This document shows positions 15,686-25,501 of a stretch of DNA of 64,000 nucleotides, piece after piece. The stretch's first letter is position 1; the number at the start of each line of letters is the position of its first letter. Source of the DNA: Thermoanaerobacterium thermosaccharolyticum DSM 571 (GTDB lineage Bacteria; Bacillota; Thermoanaerobacteria; Thermoanaerobacterales; Thermoanaerobacteraceae); the NCBI RefSeq assembly GCF_000145615.1, contig NC_014410.1:1661501-1725500 (forward strand), given 5' to 3'. The position numbers and the translations under genes are program-made. The notes under the pieces are model-generated. The model worked only from the letters and a program-made list of their open reading frames with translations. It was not told the origin of the DNA and searched no databases.

Positions 15686-17542
15686 TTATTTAAAATATTG
15701 TATAATAGTGACAATTTCACTCTCTGGAATATCAATCCCATTTCTATCAAAAATGCTTTTAAGCCGTTTTAACACATTTGATGAAGTATTTATTTCATGA
15801 ATGTTTTCCATTTTATAAGTTGAATTAAATGCTAACCTGTTGATCATAAGTAGAATATGCAGCAACAAACCCTCTATTCGTTCTTTTGTAAGTTCGTCAT
15901 GAAATTCTTTAATTACATCTAAGCCTAATTTATATCCTTTAAATATTATATTTTCTACAAACTGCTTATTAACACAAGATTCATAGGTTATATGCTTAAA
16001 TTCATGTCTTTGTTTAAGTTCTACAATATATTGCTTAATGAGTTCTATATCGTTATCATTAAGTAGAGGACTAACAACAACTGTATTAACTTTTTTTGAT
16101 TCTATCGGTATTGTAGAAATAATTAAATCCACATGTCTGTCTTTCAATGTTTCATTGATTTGATGATATGCTACTGTTCCAACAACATTTACATTAAAGA
16201 TTGATTTTAATCTCGTTGATAACATTTTTGCTGTTCCTATACCAGTACTACATACAATTAAGATATTAGGTCTTATTATTTCTTGTCCATTTAATCTTTC
16301 AATGGCTGCACCAAAGTGCATAACAAAATATGCTATTTCATCTTCGGTTAACTTTTTTTCTGTATAATCTTCTATAGGTTTTAAAGCATGTTTAACTATT
16401 TCAAATAATTTGCCATAATTATTCTTTATTTCTGCCACAATAGGATTCTTTAAATCAAGTTCATGTTTTAATCTATATATCGTTGGTATTAGGTGATCTG
16501 TAAGCCCATTAATAAGTTGCCTATCTTTTAATAAATCCATTCCCAATAAAGAACTAGCAGTCTTTATAATCCTTTCTGCTAATTTTCGATAATCAATCTG
16601 ATTCTTATTTTCTCTTCTTTTTGTATTTGTTATATTGCTTCCTAGAAAATGAATAGTTATATAGCCAACTTCGTCAATTGGTAGAATTATATGAAAATGA
16701 TCTTCTAACATCTTTGCTATATTTAACGCAACTTTAAATTCCCTTGTATTCTTTAGAGATTCAAGTTCATCCCTTGGTATGATTATATCTTTCCCTAGCT
16801 GAATTCTCTTTATGGCTATCGCAATATGAATAACAATTCCCGTATATGCTATATCTGAAAAGATCGTATTCAGTTCTCTTTCCGCCATTTTTATACATTC
16901 CTCAATATATTCTAAATCTATATCGGCAAAAAGTTTTCTAATTTCATTATCCATACCAACATTAATTTTTTTATAAATTGGTGTCTTTATTATATCTAAA
17001 GCTTTATCGATATCCATTGTTTCCATAATAAGTTCAATTGCTGCTTTCCTTAACTTATTCTCATTGCCTAATACTTTAATACCATATTTGGGCATGGATT
17101 CTAATTCAAGATCATGATCTTGAAGCCATCTTCTTACATACTTAAGGTCATTAATTATTGTAGGTCTTGATACCATAAGTTTTTCAGCTAAATTATTTAT
17201 TGTTGTATAATCCCTATATCCTATTAGATCACTTAATATTATATTTATTCGTTCATTTTGCTTTAAAGCGTAATGATAAAAGTTCACATTGCCTAATAAC
17301 TTTAGAACTTCGTTTTTGTCTTTAATTAAATTAGAAAATTTAACTCCTATATTTGGTTTTCTTATCAATTGTGGCAAATTATTGTGCTTTAAAAATTCAT
17401 CAATTTTATTAAGATCATATCTTATAGTTCTATTGCTTACTTTAAATAAACTGGCCAATTCATCAACTTTTATTGGTAAATTTGCATTTATAATTTTTAT
17501 CAATATCTTTGTTCTTCTTTCATTGAGTATGATAATTATCAC
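15686..17542 (-). CDS. BglG/LicR-type PRD transcriptional regulator
   Basis: A 618-residue activator or antiterminator-like regulator. Two helix-turn-helix regions lie in the first 170 residues (VDELASLFKVSNRTIRYDL; NNLAEKLMVSRPTIINDL), followed by two PRDs with His candidates (GIVIHIAIAIKRI and VGYITIHFLG; HLIPTIYRL and YFVMHFGAAIERL). An EIIB-like Cys domain (ILIVCSTGIGTAKML) follows near residue 425. The C-terminus lacks a complete EIIA domain. It heads the operon and probably activates it in answer to PTS phosphorylation and a partner protein. The DNA-binding fold argues for activation rather than RNA antitermination. Confidence 0.88.
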   Translation of the reverse strand: MIIIILNERRTKILIKIINANLPIKVDELASLFKVSNRTIRYDLNKIDEFLKHNNLPQLIRKPNIGVKFSNLIKDKNEVLKLLGNVNFYHYALKQNERINIILSDLIGYRDYTTINNLAEKLMVSRPTIINDLKYVRRWLQDHDLELESMPKYGIKVLGNENKLRKAAIELIMETMDIDKALDIIKTPIYKKINVGMDNEIRKLFADIDLEYIEECIKMAERELNTIFSDIAYTGIVIHIAIAIKRIQLGKDIIIPRDELESLKNTREFKVALNIAKMLEDHFHIILPIDEVGYITIHFLGSNITNTKRRENKNQIDYRKLAERIIKTASSLLGMDLLKDRQLINGLTDHLIPTIYRLKHELDLKNPIVAEIKNNYGKLFEIVKHALKPIEDYTEKKLTEDEIAYFVMHFGAAIERLNGQEIIRPNILIVCSTGIGTAKMLSTRLKSIFNVNVVGTVAYHQINETLKDRHVDLIISTIPIESKKVNTVVVSPLLNDNDIELIKQYIVELKQRHEFKHITYESCVNKQFVENIIFKGYKLGLDVIKEFHDELTKERIEGLLLHILLMINRLAFNSTYKMENIHEINTSSNVLKRLKSIFDRNGIDIPESEIVTIIQYFK

Positions 17543-17945
17543 CTCCCTCTATAATCTTTGATTTTCTTTTAATATCTCACTCATTCTCAAATTTTCATGA
17601 TCTTCAAAGGAGCCCTCATGTATATTAATGCTATTTATTCATTAATTTTACATATGATAGGTATCCCAAATAAGCTTCTGTTGTTTTTCCATATTTTGGC
17701 CTATGAATTCCACTTAAGCTCATGTGGCATACCCTCCCATGTCTCACAGGATCTTTGTCCTTAATTCCTTCGTTCTGCCTTACATGAGGTGGATGTCAGT
17801 TATGCTCCCTTGCTGGGTCTTAAGCCCTTATGGTGAAATTACCAACCTGACAATTCCGGCTCTCTTTGTCAATCTTCGAATTTTTAAATTGAGTTTTAAA
17901 TCTTTATTTGCTTTATTTTTAGCACCGCTTAATTATCCAAACCAT

Positions 17946-18037
17946 CGCAGGAGCGAGGCTGTCAAGGGTCAGCTTTGTGAAGTGAAACGCAGCAAAGCTG
18001 AGACGTGGTCCTTGCCCTTGACTGACGAGGGACTGCG
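17946..18037 (-). ncRNA. Candidate IS110-associated structured RNA
   Basis: Nested arms are seen: CGCAG/CTGCG (17946-17950 with 18033-18037), GTCAAGGG/CCCTTGAC (17961-17968 with 18015-18022) and TCAGCTTTG/CAAAGCTGA (17969-17977 with 17993-18001). The two inner stems abut on one side and leave a 13-base bulge on the other. IS110 elements encode a bridge (seek) RNA in a flanking non-coding end, upstream in the IS110 group and downstream in the IS1111 group. Here the folded part lies downstream of the transposase. The stems are seen; the role is inferred. Confidence 0.5.
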
Positions 18038-18063
18038 GTGTATCATCACCACAGCGGTGCAAT

Positions 18064-19347
18064 TTATGCAGCATTCCTAATCTCTGGTCTTTTTATATCT
18101 CTTAACATCTTATTTCCGTTGTATTTTACTCCTTTTTTCAGTATGACAAAAAATACTCTGATTAGCTTGCAGCATAAAACTATCATTGACTGTTTCTTTT
18201 TAAGCGGGTTTTCTTTTCTTGTGGTGTAGTATTTGTGTAATTCCTGAAATTCTTTATTGTTTGCAAGTATTGGCATTATCATTTTGTATAGAGCACTTCT
18301 TAGCCTCCTTCTTCCTCTTTTGCTTATGGTGGTTTGCCCTTTATGCTGTCCTGAACTATTCTCTACCAGATTGTAACCCGCAAGCTTCTGTATTTGTTTT
18401 GGATGCTCATATCTTGTTATATCGCCAACTTCAGCAATAAATATTGCTGCTGTTATTACTCCTACACCTTTTATACTTAGCATTTCATTAGCACCAGGTA
18501 CTTGCATGAAAAGTTCTTCTATTTTGCTTTCTATTTTTTTTAACTGTTTTACAAGCATTTCGTACTGTTCAAGTATAATTTTTATCTCTATCTCTGCCAT
18601 CTCAATGCCATCTCTTTTACCAACACTTTGACTGGCAGCTTCTATAAGCTTTAAAGCCCTCTTTGCACCTACAGCACGATTAATTTCCTTTTTCCAAGCT
18701 GCAAGTATTTCCTCAGCTCCAATACCTAATATCTTTGCAGGCGTTGGAAATTCTTTTAACGTTATCAGTGCTGCTTTCCCTTCCCAATCTGCAAAAACTT
18801 TATTAAACTCAGGAAAGTATATATCAAGCCATCTTGCAACTCGGTTCTTTATCTTGTTTAAATCCTTTGTAAGCATCTCTCTTATGTCCACTGCAATTCT
18901 AAGTTCGCTGTATATACCCTCAGGTATATTAGGTTCAACATATCTTCCATCTTTAACTAGCATTGCAATTGTCTTAGGGTCTTTCCTGTCATTTTTAGTT
19001 GGCGAGTTATCATCAAATTCCTTACTTCTCTTTACATGGAATGGATTTACCAGTACCACCTTATGGTTCTTATCTCTAAGAAACTGTGCAAAGCAGAGCC
19101 AATAATGGCCTGTTGGTTCCATGCCAACCATCAGATGCTCTTTGTTGCTTTTATTCATAATATCTGCAGCCCATTTTAAAAATCTTTTCATTCCATCAAT
19201 GTCATTGCTAAATTCAATACGCTTACCGTATTCTATTCCTCTGAAATCGAAAGCTCTAGCGTGATGTATCTCTTTAGCAATGTCTACACCTACAATTAAT
19301 GTCTTTTCTGTTATTTGCATTATTTTTGTATTTTGGTTATACTTCAT
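18064..19347 (-). CDS. IS110-family transposase (copy 1)
   Basis: A 427-residue DEDD recombinase. The RuvC-like N-terminus shows Asp in LIVGVDIAKEIHHA, Glu in MVGMEPTGHYW and Asp in NDRKDPKTIAMLV. A coiled middle leads to the Transposase_20 domain (LSIKGVGVITAAIFIAEVGD) with the Ser region SSGQHKGQTTISKRGRRRLR. The frame is intact. It differs in length and sequence from the other two IS110 transposases here, so it belongs to another subgroup. Confidence 0.92.
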   Translation of the reverse strand: MKYNQNTKIMQITEKTLIVGVDIAKEIHHARAFDFRGIEYGKRIEFSNDIDGMKRFLKWAADIMNKSNKEHLMVGMEPTGHYWLCFAQFLRDKNHKVVLVNPFHVKRSKEFDDNSPTKNDRKDPKTIAMLVKDGRYVEPNIPEGIYSELRIAVDIREMLTKDLNKIKNRVARWLDIYFPEFNKVFADWEGKAALITLKEFPTPAKILGIGAEEILAAWKKEINRAVGAKRALKLIEAASQSVGKRDGIEMAEIEIKIILEQYEMLVKQLKKIESKIEELFMQVPGANEMLSIKGVGVITAAIFIAEVGDITRYEHPKQIQKLAGYNLVENSSGQHKGQTTISKRGRRRLRSALYKMIMPILANNKEFQELHKYYTTRKENPLKKKQSMIVLCCKLIRVFFVILKKGVKYNGNKMLRDIKRPEIRNAA

Positions 19348-19591
19348 ATTAGGTACCTCCTTGTTATTTGAGAGTCGTGTTCATGAACAATCGACATCTT
19401 GTATTTTATCAGGAGGTACTTTTTATTTCAAATCTTATATTTCTTTATTACAGGAATGCTCTCCATATATAAATTATATATACATCTATTTATATTGAAA
19501 AGAAAAACTTCTTGCCAATAAGTTACGGCAAAATTTATCCATATTCAATATTAATATTTGGACTTGTGTCAATAGAGTAGACACAAAAAGT

Positions 19592-20430
19592 TTAATTTTT
19601 AGCCATTAGAAGAGCAGTTTCATAAACCTCTTGTGGGGTCTTGTAATTAATAGCACTATGAATCCTTCTTCGGTTCCAAGATTCGATATATTCAAAGACT
19701 ACTCTTCCAGCATCATTAAAAATTATCTCTTCCTTTTTTAATACAGAATGGTATGATTCTATACAAGCATTGTCATAGGGACTGCCTTTCCTGCTAAAGG
19801 AATGAGCTATGCCTTTAGAGGATAGATAGTCCTTAAATTTTAAGCTTGTATACTGCGTCCCAAGATCACTATGTAGAATAATGTCTTTTGTGTCTTTAAA
19901 CATTAAGGCAGGCATTTTCTATCGCCTTGATTGCTAATTCCGTCGTCATACAAGTACCATATGCATACCCTATAATCCTTTTGCTATAGAGGTCCATAAC
20001 AGAAGCAAGATAAGTCCATCCGTCTTTAATTTTATAGATGTATGTGATATCGGTGCACCATTTTTCGTTAATATTTGAAGCTTTAGAGTCTCTACTGATA
20101 ATATTTTCCTTTTCCTCTACATTTGGCTTTGATGAATGGGGACGAAACTTTTTTACCACAATAGAGTAAAGTTCCATATATAACGCTGTACTCTTTTAAG
20201 AGAAATATGTTTTCCACGGCCTTCTAAAGCTTTCTGGATTTTAGGAGCACCATAACGACATTTGCTTTCAGTAAAACTTTTTATTTCGGCTTTCAGCTTA
20301 TCTGCTTTTACTTGACGTTTTGAGGGTACACATCTAATAGCCTTATAGTAAGTACTTCTAGAGAATTTTAAAACTTTGCAAATTAATTTTACGGTATATT
20401 GAGCTTTGTATTTTTTAATGAATGCAACAA
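19592..20430 (-). pseudogene. IS3 OrfB transposase with two frameshifts
   Basis: The DDE core can be read across three frames: Asp in WCTDITYIYK, Asp in LHSDLGTQYTS and Glu in ACIESYHSVLKKEEI. One break lies near 20180, after a stretch reading SLKRVQRY, and one near 19915, where one extra T follows ENACLNV. With two lesions it cannot give a full transposase unless both are sequence errors. Confidence 0.8.
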
Positions 20431-20436
20431 TTTCAT

Positions 20437-20712
20437 CTATCGTTTTCTTGCGAATATGGCGGTAGCTTTTTTTAATATTTCATTCTCCATTTCGAGTTCA
20501 GCAATACGTTTCTTCATTGCCTGATAATCCTTTGCTGAAATTTCATCATTTTCAGAGACTTTTACAGGAGAAAGCTGCTTTATCCACTTATAAATAGTTA
20601 CTGTTGTTACGCCATATTCACGACTCAGGTCTAATACTGACTGACCAGATTGATATAGTTCAGCAATTTGCTGTTTAAATTCTTCTGAATATCGAATACC
20701 ATTTTTGAACAC
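20437..20712 (-). CDS. IS3-family OrfA
   Basis: A 91-residue protein with a helix-turn-helix (SVLDLSREYGVTTVTIYKWI) and a C-terminal leucine-rich coiled coil (MKKRIAELEMENEILKKA), the usual OrfA plan. In IS3 elements OrfA is joined to OrfB by frameshifting; here OrfB is broken, so OrfA is probably without use. Confidence 0.85.
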   Translation of the reverse strand: MFKNGIRYSEEFKQQIAELYQSGQSVLDLSREYGVTTVTIYKWIKQLSPVKVSENDEISAKDYQAMKKRIAELEMENEILKKATAIFARKR

Positions 20713-20973
20713 TGTTTAACACTCACCTTTCCTTAAATTATTCTATCGTATTAAACTTTTCGTGTCCACGCTTATATACTAACACCACCTTAGCTGAACC
20801 GCTTTGGTGAAAGTTTTTCTTTTATATTATATAATTACACAATTATCTTTTATATATAGATAAGTTGTTTCCCTGATTCTTAATATTATTACAACTATTG
20901 TCTGGGTAATATTACTAATTACTTTGCTAATAATTATTTTAAAATGTCATATACTACCTTTACACCATCTTTT

Positions 20974-21010
20974 ACAAAAAGCACATCCAAGTTTTTATAA
21001 GGATGTGCTT
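20974..21010 (-). terminator. Terminator of the yhf-type operon
   Basis: AAGCACATCC and its exact complement (20979-20988 with 21001-21010) form a 10-bp stem followed on minus by TTTTTG. It lies 70 bp after yhfW. Confidence 0.85.
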
Positions 21011-21081
21011 AATAACTTATAAGTCATACGTATATATTTTAATCATGAACGCCAGTAAAATGTACATTTATGAAAATCTGT

Positions 21082-22299
21082 TCATTGACAGTAATCATCT
21101 TTTATCAATTTTAAAAAGCTTCTACCATTTTGCGTTTTATCAGTATTAAAATAATTAGAAATTGTGGCACCGATGTCTGATAATGTTTCTCTTTCCCCTA
21201 AGTTAACAGTTTTTATGTTTTTTCCATAAACCAGAAGAGCAGCTTTTTCTCTCGTATGATGGCTATGTCCTATAGTTGGGTCATTGCCATGGTCGCCAGT
21301 AATAAATAAAATATCATCTTCTTTCATATTTTTTATTACATTCGGTATAAAGTTGTCAACAATTTTTAGCTTTTCAGCATAATTTTTTACGTTCTGCGAA
21401 TGCCCTGCAAGATCAGTTTCTTGTACATTTGCCATTATGAGTCCATTAGATACATTTTTTAGTTTATTGAGTAATAAATTTAAAACCCCATTTGTATCAA
21501 CGCATGGATTGTAATCAGCCCCTTCACAGTTTATTACATCTGCGGCTTTGCCAATAAGTGACACCTCATATCCATGCTTTTTTAAGATTGTAGTAATTTG
21601 TGTATTAGGGTCTATACCATATCCAAGATGTCTAACCATATAACCTTTATTATAAACGCCCGACTTTGGACAGTTTATTCCAACTATATTCGGCCCCTTC
21701 ACTTCAACGGCATTTAATATATCATTTACTGTTATTCCCCTACCACCAAGTACGATAACCCTTCCAACCTCTACATTATTTCTAACTATTTTACCAATCT
21801 TTAATTCATCTTCGAATGAAATATAATCCAATGGTGCTGTTACGTTATAATTTAACCCTAGATCTGCTTCGATGTTATCCGCAATAGTAACAAGATCATT
21901 TACGAGTAAGAATGGATGATTAATATCTGGTACTGTAACTTTATATCCAGCATTTTTAAGTTCATAAATAACTTTGTCAATATAATCCTTAAAGGGCCGT
22001 ATTAATGCCTTTTTTGGTTTTGTACCTACAATTTCCTGATGCCCTTGAAAAGTATCAGCACCTTCATGTGCTAGATTAGAACATCCATAACTCGCAATGG
22101 GATTTGCTACTTTACAGAGTGTTTTACTATCAACTAAATATCCAATTCCCATAGCTTCTAAATTTGGTAATCTGTAATTTTCATTTACCTCCGATACATG
22201 CTTTAAAGTATTTGCTCCTCTATCTTGGGTACGAACAATTGGCACATCTATCATTTCACCTACTCCAAGGCTATCAATTACAAGGATTATCGCTCTCAT
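21082..22299 (-). CDS. yhfW: YhfW, phosphopentomutase-like alkaline-phosphatase-superfamily enzyme
   Basis: A 405-residue metalloenzyme like DeoB. Metal-site motifs are ILVIDSLGVGEM at the start, GADTFQGHQEIVGTK with the likely Thr nucleophile, and ILFITGDHGNDPTIGHSHHTREKAALL near the C-terminus. DeoB moves phosphate between C1 and C5 of pentoses; the YhfW branch has no settled substrate. It is the last gene of the operon, 14 bp after yhfX, and has its own terminator. Together with a racemase-like and an aminotransferase-like protein it points to a phosphorylated amino-sugar or nucleoside-like substrate, by inference. Confidence 0.85.
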   Translation of the reverse strand: MRAIILVIDSLGVGEMIDVPIVRTQDRGANTLKHVSEVNENYRLPNLEAMGIGYLVDSKTLCKVANPIASYGCSNLAHEGADTFQGHQEIVGTKPKKALIRPFKDYIDKVIYELKNAGYKVTVPDINHPFLLVNDLVTIADNIEADLGLNYNVTAPLDYISFEDELKIGKIVRNNVEVGRVIVLGGRGITVNDILNAVEVKGPNIVGINCPKSGVYNKGYMVRHLGYGIDPNTQITTILKKHGYEVSLIGKAADVINCEGADYNPCVDTNGVLNLLLNKLKNVSNGLIMANVQETDLAGHSQNVKNYAEKLKIVDNFIPNVIKNMKEDDILFITGDHGNDPTIGHSHHTREKAALLVYGKNIKTVNLGERETLSDIGATISNYFNTDKTQNGRSFLKLIKDDYCQ

Positions 22300-22313
22300 T
22301 ATTACCCTTCTTC

Positions 22314-23495
22314 CTAAAATTTATCTAGTAAATTCCCTTTAGAATCATATATATAAGTTAATTTTGGATTATTTTTAGATAATCCTTCAACAATGGCCAC
22401 TTTTGCACGTGTAATAAAAATTTGAGTCCTAAATGAATATATGACAGTATCACCAACATTAACTTTGCCGCCGTTTAATAATATAGTTCCGTAGTAATCA
22501 ATAGATTCAGCTGGCAACTCTTCAACATCATATCTTTTTTCTAAAATATCATCTATATTTCCTGATACCAACGCATGTTTCATTTTTGAGCGGGCATAAA
22601 ATCCACCTCCAAAACAATATGCTTTATTGCCCGAAATATGTGATATTTCTGATACATATACAAGTGCTGGTTTTTCAGGTTGGTTATTATTATATGCGTG
22701 TATAGGCGTAGTACCTGTTAAGGCATGACCTGGTTCACCATGTGTTATTCCATACTTTTTTAATATTGGCATTGAAGAACAGCAAGTTACACTTGGACCA
22801 TTTACCTGCAATACATTAATTCCCATTTCACTTAATATATTCTTAGCTCTTAAAAGTGTTTCTGCATTGTGTGTTGCCTTAATTTTTCTGCTATTATAGT
22901 CATATAAAAAGCAAGGAAATGACGTTATTCCAACAATATCTATATTTTTTAACCTTAAAATATTACTTGCTATTTTTCTTAAATCTTTTAATTTTATACC
23001 ACCATATTGACCAGGATATATATCGTCCTTATCATCTATAACTCTTAATAATATATTCTGTCTTATCCCTAATTTTTCTGCGATATCAGATAATTCAGCT
23101 GCTTTATCGTAAGAAAAACAAGTAATAACATCAGGATGCATTTTTAATGATGCCATTATATCATTTTTAGGTATTTGGACTAGATGACCTATATGTCCTA
23201 TTTTAAGACCATTTTTGTACAAAATTTTCGCTTCGTCTATATCAACAGCTACTGCTTTTTCGATCCCCGCTTCTTCAATTATTTTAGCGACAATCGGATT
23301 TCTTCCAAACTGTTTAGTCATATAATAAAGTATTATATTGTTTTTGTTCGCAGCTTCTTTTAACAACTTTGCATTTTCATATATTGAATCTAAATCAAGT
23401 ACATAGGTATTAGGTCCTATTTTGCCATTTCTATGAAGTTTAGTAGCTTCTATGATTAATTCTGGATTTCTTCTAATAACTGTGTCCAAAAACAT
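22314..23495 (-). CDS. yhfX: YhfX, alanine-racemase-like PLP protein
   Basis: A 393-residue fold-type III PLP protein. An N-terminal barrel carries the likely PLP Lys in ILYYMTKQFGRNP (about residue 61); the C-terminal beta domain ends near GDTVIYSFRTQIFITRAKV. YhfX proteins resemble alanine racemase and D-threonine aldolase, but their reaction is unknown. It has GGGFYARSKM and a CCSSMP motif that mark the family. It lies 11 bp after yhfS and before yhfW in one operon. Confidence 0.83.
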   Translation of the reverse strand: MFLDTVIRRNPELIIEATKLHRNGKIGPNTYVLDLDSIYENAKLLKEAANKNNIILYYMTKQFGRNPIVAKIIEEAGIEKAVAVDIDEAKILYKNGLKIGHIGHLVQIPKNDIMASLKMHPDVITCFSYDKAAELSDIAEKLGIRQNILLRVIDDKDDIYPGQYGGIKLKDLRKIASNILRLKNIDIVGITSFPCFLYDYNSRKIKATHNAETLLRAKNILSEMGINVLQVNGPSVTCCSSMPILKKYGITHGEPGHALTGTTPIHAYNNNQPEKPALVYVSEISHISGNKAYCFGGGFYARSKMKHALVSGNIDDILEKRYDVEELPAESIDYYGTILLNGGKVNVGDTVIYSFRTQIFITRAKVAIVEGLSKNNPKLTYIYDSKGNLLDKF

Positions 23496-23506
23496 TTCAT
23501 CATCTC

Positions 23507-24598
23507 CTAAGAAATACTTTTCTTTATAGCCTCTTTCAGAATTCTAATGACTGTGTCCGCCCCAGCTCTCATAGGATTTATCCGTATTACATATTGTTTC
23601 ATTTCAGGATTATTTTTGATGAAAGTTCCAGATACTCTATAAAACATTGCACCAATTTCATATCTTGATTCAGATCCTACAGGGTATGGAACAGCGCCAA
23701 TTTCCTCAGAATTTCTTAATACTTTCTCTGCTATAGGTTCATTAAATTCAACGAGGACAACTCTTGATTGTGCATTTGCAATATAAGCTTTCTTTATTCC
23801 TCTTATTTCGCCTTTATTAAGCCTTTCTACAATTTCGTCTACTTGCATAGCTTGTATTGCTAACGAAACAGGTGTGTAAACTAAAGATCTTAATGCATCC
23901 ATAGCTTCAGGGCCTTGTACCTGACTACCGCCGGAATAATTAATTCTACGTATCTTATCGATTATATCCTTTTTACCAACAACGCATCCAATGCCTTCTG
24001 GTCCTAATAATTTAAACATTGAAAAAACAGACACATCAGCTCCTATCTGAACTCCTATTTTGGGTACTTTCATAACCGTATAATTTTCATCGGTAATAAT
24101 AGGGAGATTTGATTTTGATTTAATTAAACTAATTACTTCGGACATATCATAACTATCATCAGGTTTTTGCCTAGAATGTTGTATTAATATAGCATTAATA
24201 TTATTGTAATTTATTGTTTTCAAATTTGTGTAATCATTAAAGTTTACTTTAGTAATATTTAATCCCATCATATCTATTATATTTTGTGTCGTTGGATATA
24301 CAGGTGCATCATGCACAAGTAAAGTATCATTTGTTTTTAAAATGCTTGTTAAAGCAAGCCTCATTGCACCTGTTCCCGCCCCTCTAACAAGTGCAGCTTC
24401 TTCAACATTGAAAAACTTAGCAAGGACTTTTTCTACTTTTGCTGTAGTTTTTGGACGACCAAACTCTAGGGACACTCCATAGTCACCCGCTTCAAGAAGT
24501 TCGTGTCCTTGAAAGACTGATTGTATATCATCAACTAACTTAAACTGAAATTTTATTGCATCATCTAAACTAATTTGTTTAATTGGATTAGTTTTCAT
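23507..24598 (-). CDS. yhfS: YhfS, aminotransferase-like fold-type I PLP enzyme
   Basis: A 363-residue protein of the Cys/Met-metabolism PLP type. The PLP Lys is likely in DVSVFSMFKLLGPEGIG, the Asp partner in LPIITDENYTVM. The N-terminal region is normal (GDYGVSLEFGRPKTTAKVEKVL). Its reaction is not established. It starts three bases after the phosphotriesterase-like gene and runs into yhfX. Two PLP enzymes of different folds in one operon suggest consecutive changes at an amino group or alpha-carbon. Confidence 0.83.
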   Translation of the reverse strand: MKTNPIKQISLDDAIKFQFKLVDDIQSVFQGHELLEAGDYGVSLEFGRPKTTAKVEKVLAKFFNVEEAALVRGAGTGAMRLALTSILKTNDTLLVHDAPVYPTTQNIIDMMGLNITKVNFNDYTNLKTINYNNINAILIQHSRQKPDDSYDMSEVISLIKSKSNLPIITDENYTVMKVPKIGVQIGADVSVFSMFKLLGPEGIGCVVGKKDIIDKIRRINYSGGSQVQGPEAMDALRSLVYTPVSLAIQAMQVDEIVERLNKGEIRGIKKAYIANAQSRVVLVEFNEPIAEKVLRNSEEIGAVPYPVGSESRYEIGAMFYRVSGTFIKNNPEMKQYVIRINPMRAGADTVIRILKEAIKKSIS

Positions 24599-24601
24599 TT
24601 T

Positions 24602-25501
24602 TTAGCCTCCAATCAATGTAATTGGATTATCATATAAAATTGTTTTTATATTTTCATCCGATACTCCGTTACTTGTTAAAATAGGAATAAATTTATCACA
24701 TATATATGAATGACCATATCCACCGTAATATTTTAAATGTGATTTTCTTGTTATATCTAAAGAAAGCAACAATTTTTTAGTATATCCTTTATCAATAAGG
24801 GATTTTATAAACTTTGCTCTTATTTCATCAGGCTGATAGTTATTTTTACCTATGGTATCGAAAGCAATGTAACATCCATTATCAAGCAATTTTAAATAAT
24901 AATCCAAATCGGGATTTAAATCTACATGTCCTATAACAACCTTTTCTAGGTTTACATTCATGTTTTTGAATATTTGTAATTGTTCGAGTCCTAGCTTACC
25001 TAAAGTTGTATGTGTTATTATAGGAGCACCAGTCTCATTGTGCGCTATTGATGCTGCAATAAATACTTTTTTCTCTATATCTTTTATATTATCTTTACTG
25101 GTACCTATTTCTCCAATTACTGATGCTTTGAATTCCGTTTCATCTATTCCATTTAAAATTTCGTCAACTAATATTCTTGATAATTCATTTACACTTTTTT
25201 CAACTACATTATCTGGTAAAAAAGGATCCTTATAAAATCCAGTTGATAATATTACATTAATTCCTGATTTTTCAGAAATGTATTTTATTTTTCTAACATT
25301 TCTCCCCATTCCTATATTTGTAACATCTATGATTGTATTAATACCATTATTTTTAAGTTCTTTTAAATCATCAATCATAGCATTTAGATCATCCAAATTG
25401 GTGTCATTGTCACCTTTAACCGTTGAGAGGTCAACCGTTAAGTGTTCATGTATAAGTGTATTCCCCATATTTTTAAATTTACTTTTATTATCAAGTATCA
25501 T
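24602..25501 (-). CDS. php: Phosphotriesterase-like amidohydrolase (YhfV/Php type)
   Basis: A 299-residue metal-dependent hydrolase of the phosphotriesterase family. Metal ligands are seen as HEH in LIHEHLTVDL, a Glu in VIGEIGTS where PTE has the bridging Lys, His in IITHTTLGK, His in VIGHVDLNPD and Asp in LLLSLDITRKS. The Glu-bridged form is shared with several PHP/lactonase-like members. Its start directly follows the stop of the amidase-like gene. In the related operon at 9.9-17.5 kb the amidohydrolase at 14536 occupies the same logical place. Confidence 0.85.
   Translation of the reverse strand: MILDNKSKFKNMGNTLIHEHLTVDLSTVKGDNDTNLDDLNAMIDDLKELKNNGINTIIDVTNIGMGRNVRKIKYISEKSGINVILSTGFYKDPFLPDNVVEKSVNELSRILVDEILNGIDETEFKASVIGEIGTSKDNIKDIEKKVFIAASIAHNETGAPIITHTTLGKLGLEQLQIFKNMNVNLEKVVIGHVDLNPDLDYYLKLLDNGCYIAFDTIGKNNYQPDEIRAKFIKSLIDKGYTKKLLLSLDITRKSHLKYYGGYGHSYICDKFIPILTSNGVSDENIKTILYDNPITLIGG

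Larger units (their letters stand above)
17690..19420 (-). mobile_element. IS110-family element (copy 1)
   Basis: One intact transposase with a long non-coding stretch downstream (17690-18063) that is richer in G+C than its surroundings and strongly folded. The limits are approximate because IS110 elements lack long terminal repeats and leave little or no target duplication. It lies in the space upstream of the BglG-type gene. A GTACCTCC/GGAGGTAC inverted pair lies upstream of the transposase (about 19350-19410). Confidence 0.75.
19578..20769 (-). mobile_element. IS3-family (IS150-like) element, decayed
   Basis: The ends are related inverted repeats: TAGACACAAAAAGTTTAAT at 19578 and TGGACACGAAAAGTTTAAT read inward from about 20769. 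orfA is open; orfB has two frameshifts. Just outside the left end lies TGTGTCAATAGAG, a sequence found again at 39403 and 42021. It sits between IS110 copy 1 and the yhf operon terminator. Confidence 0.8.

Noticed and set aside
17724-18080. A 118-residue plus-strand frame in the IS110 non-coding end
   Set aside because: It lies across the folded region, has no good start site, and its translation resembles no protein; the RNA-structure reading explains the sequence better.
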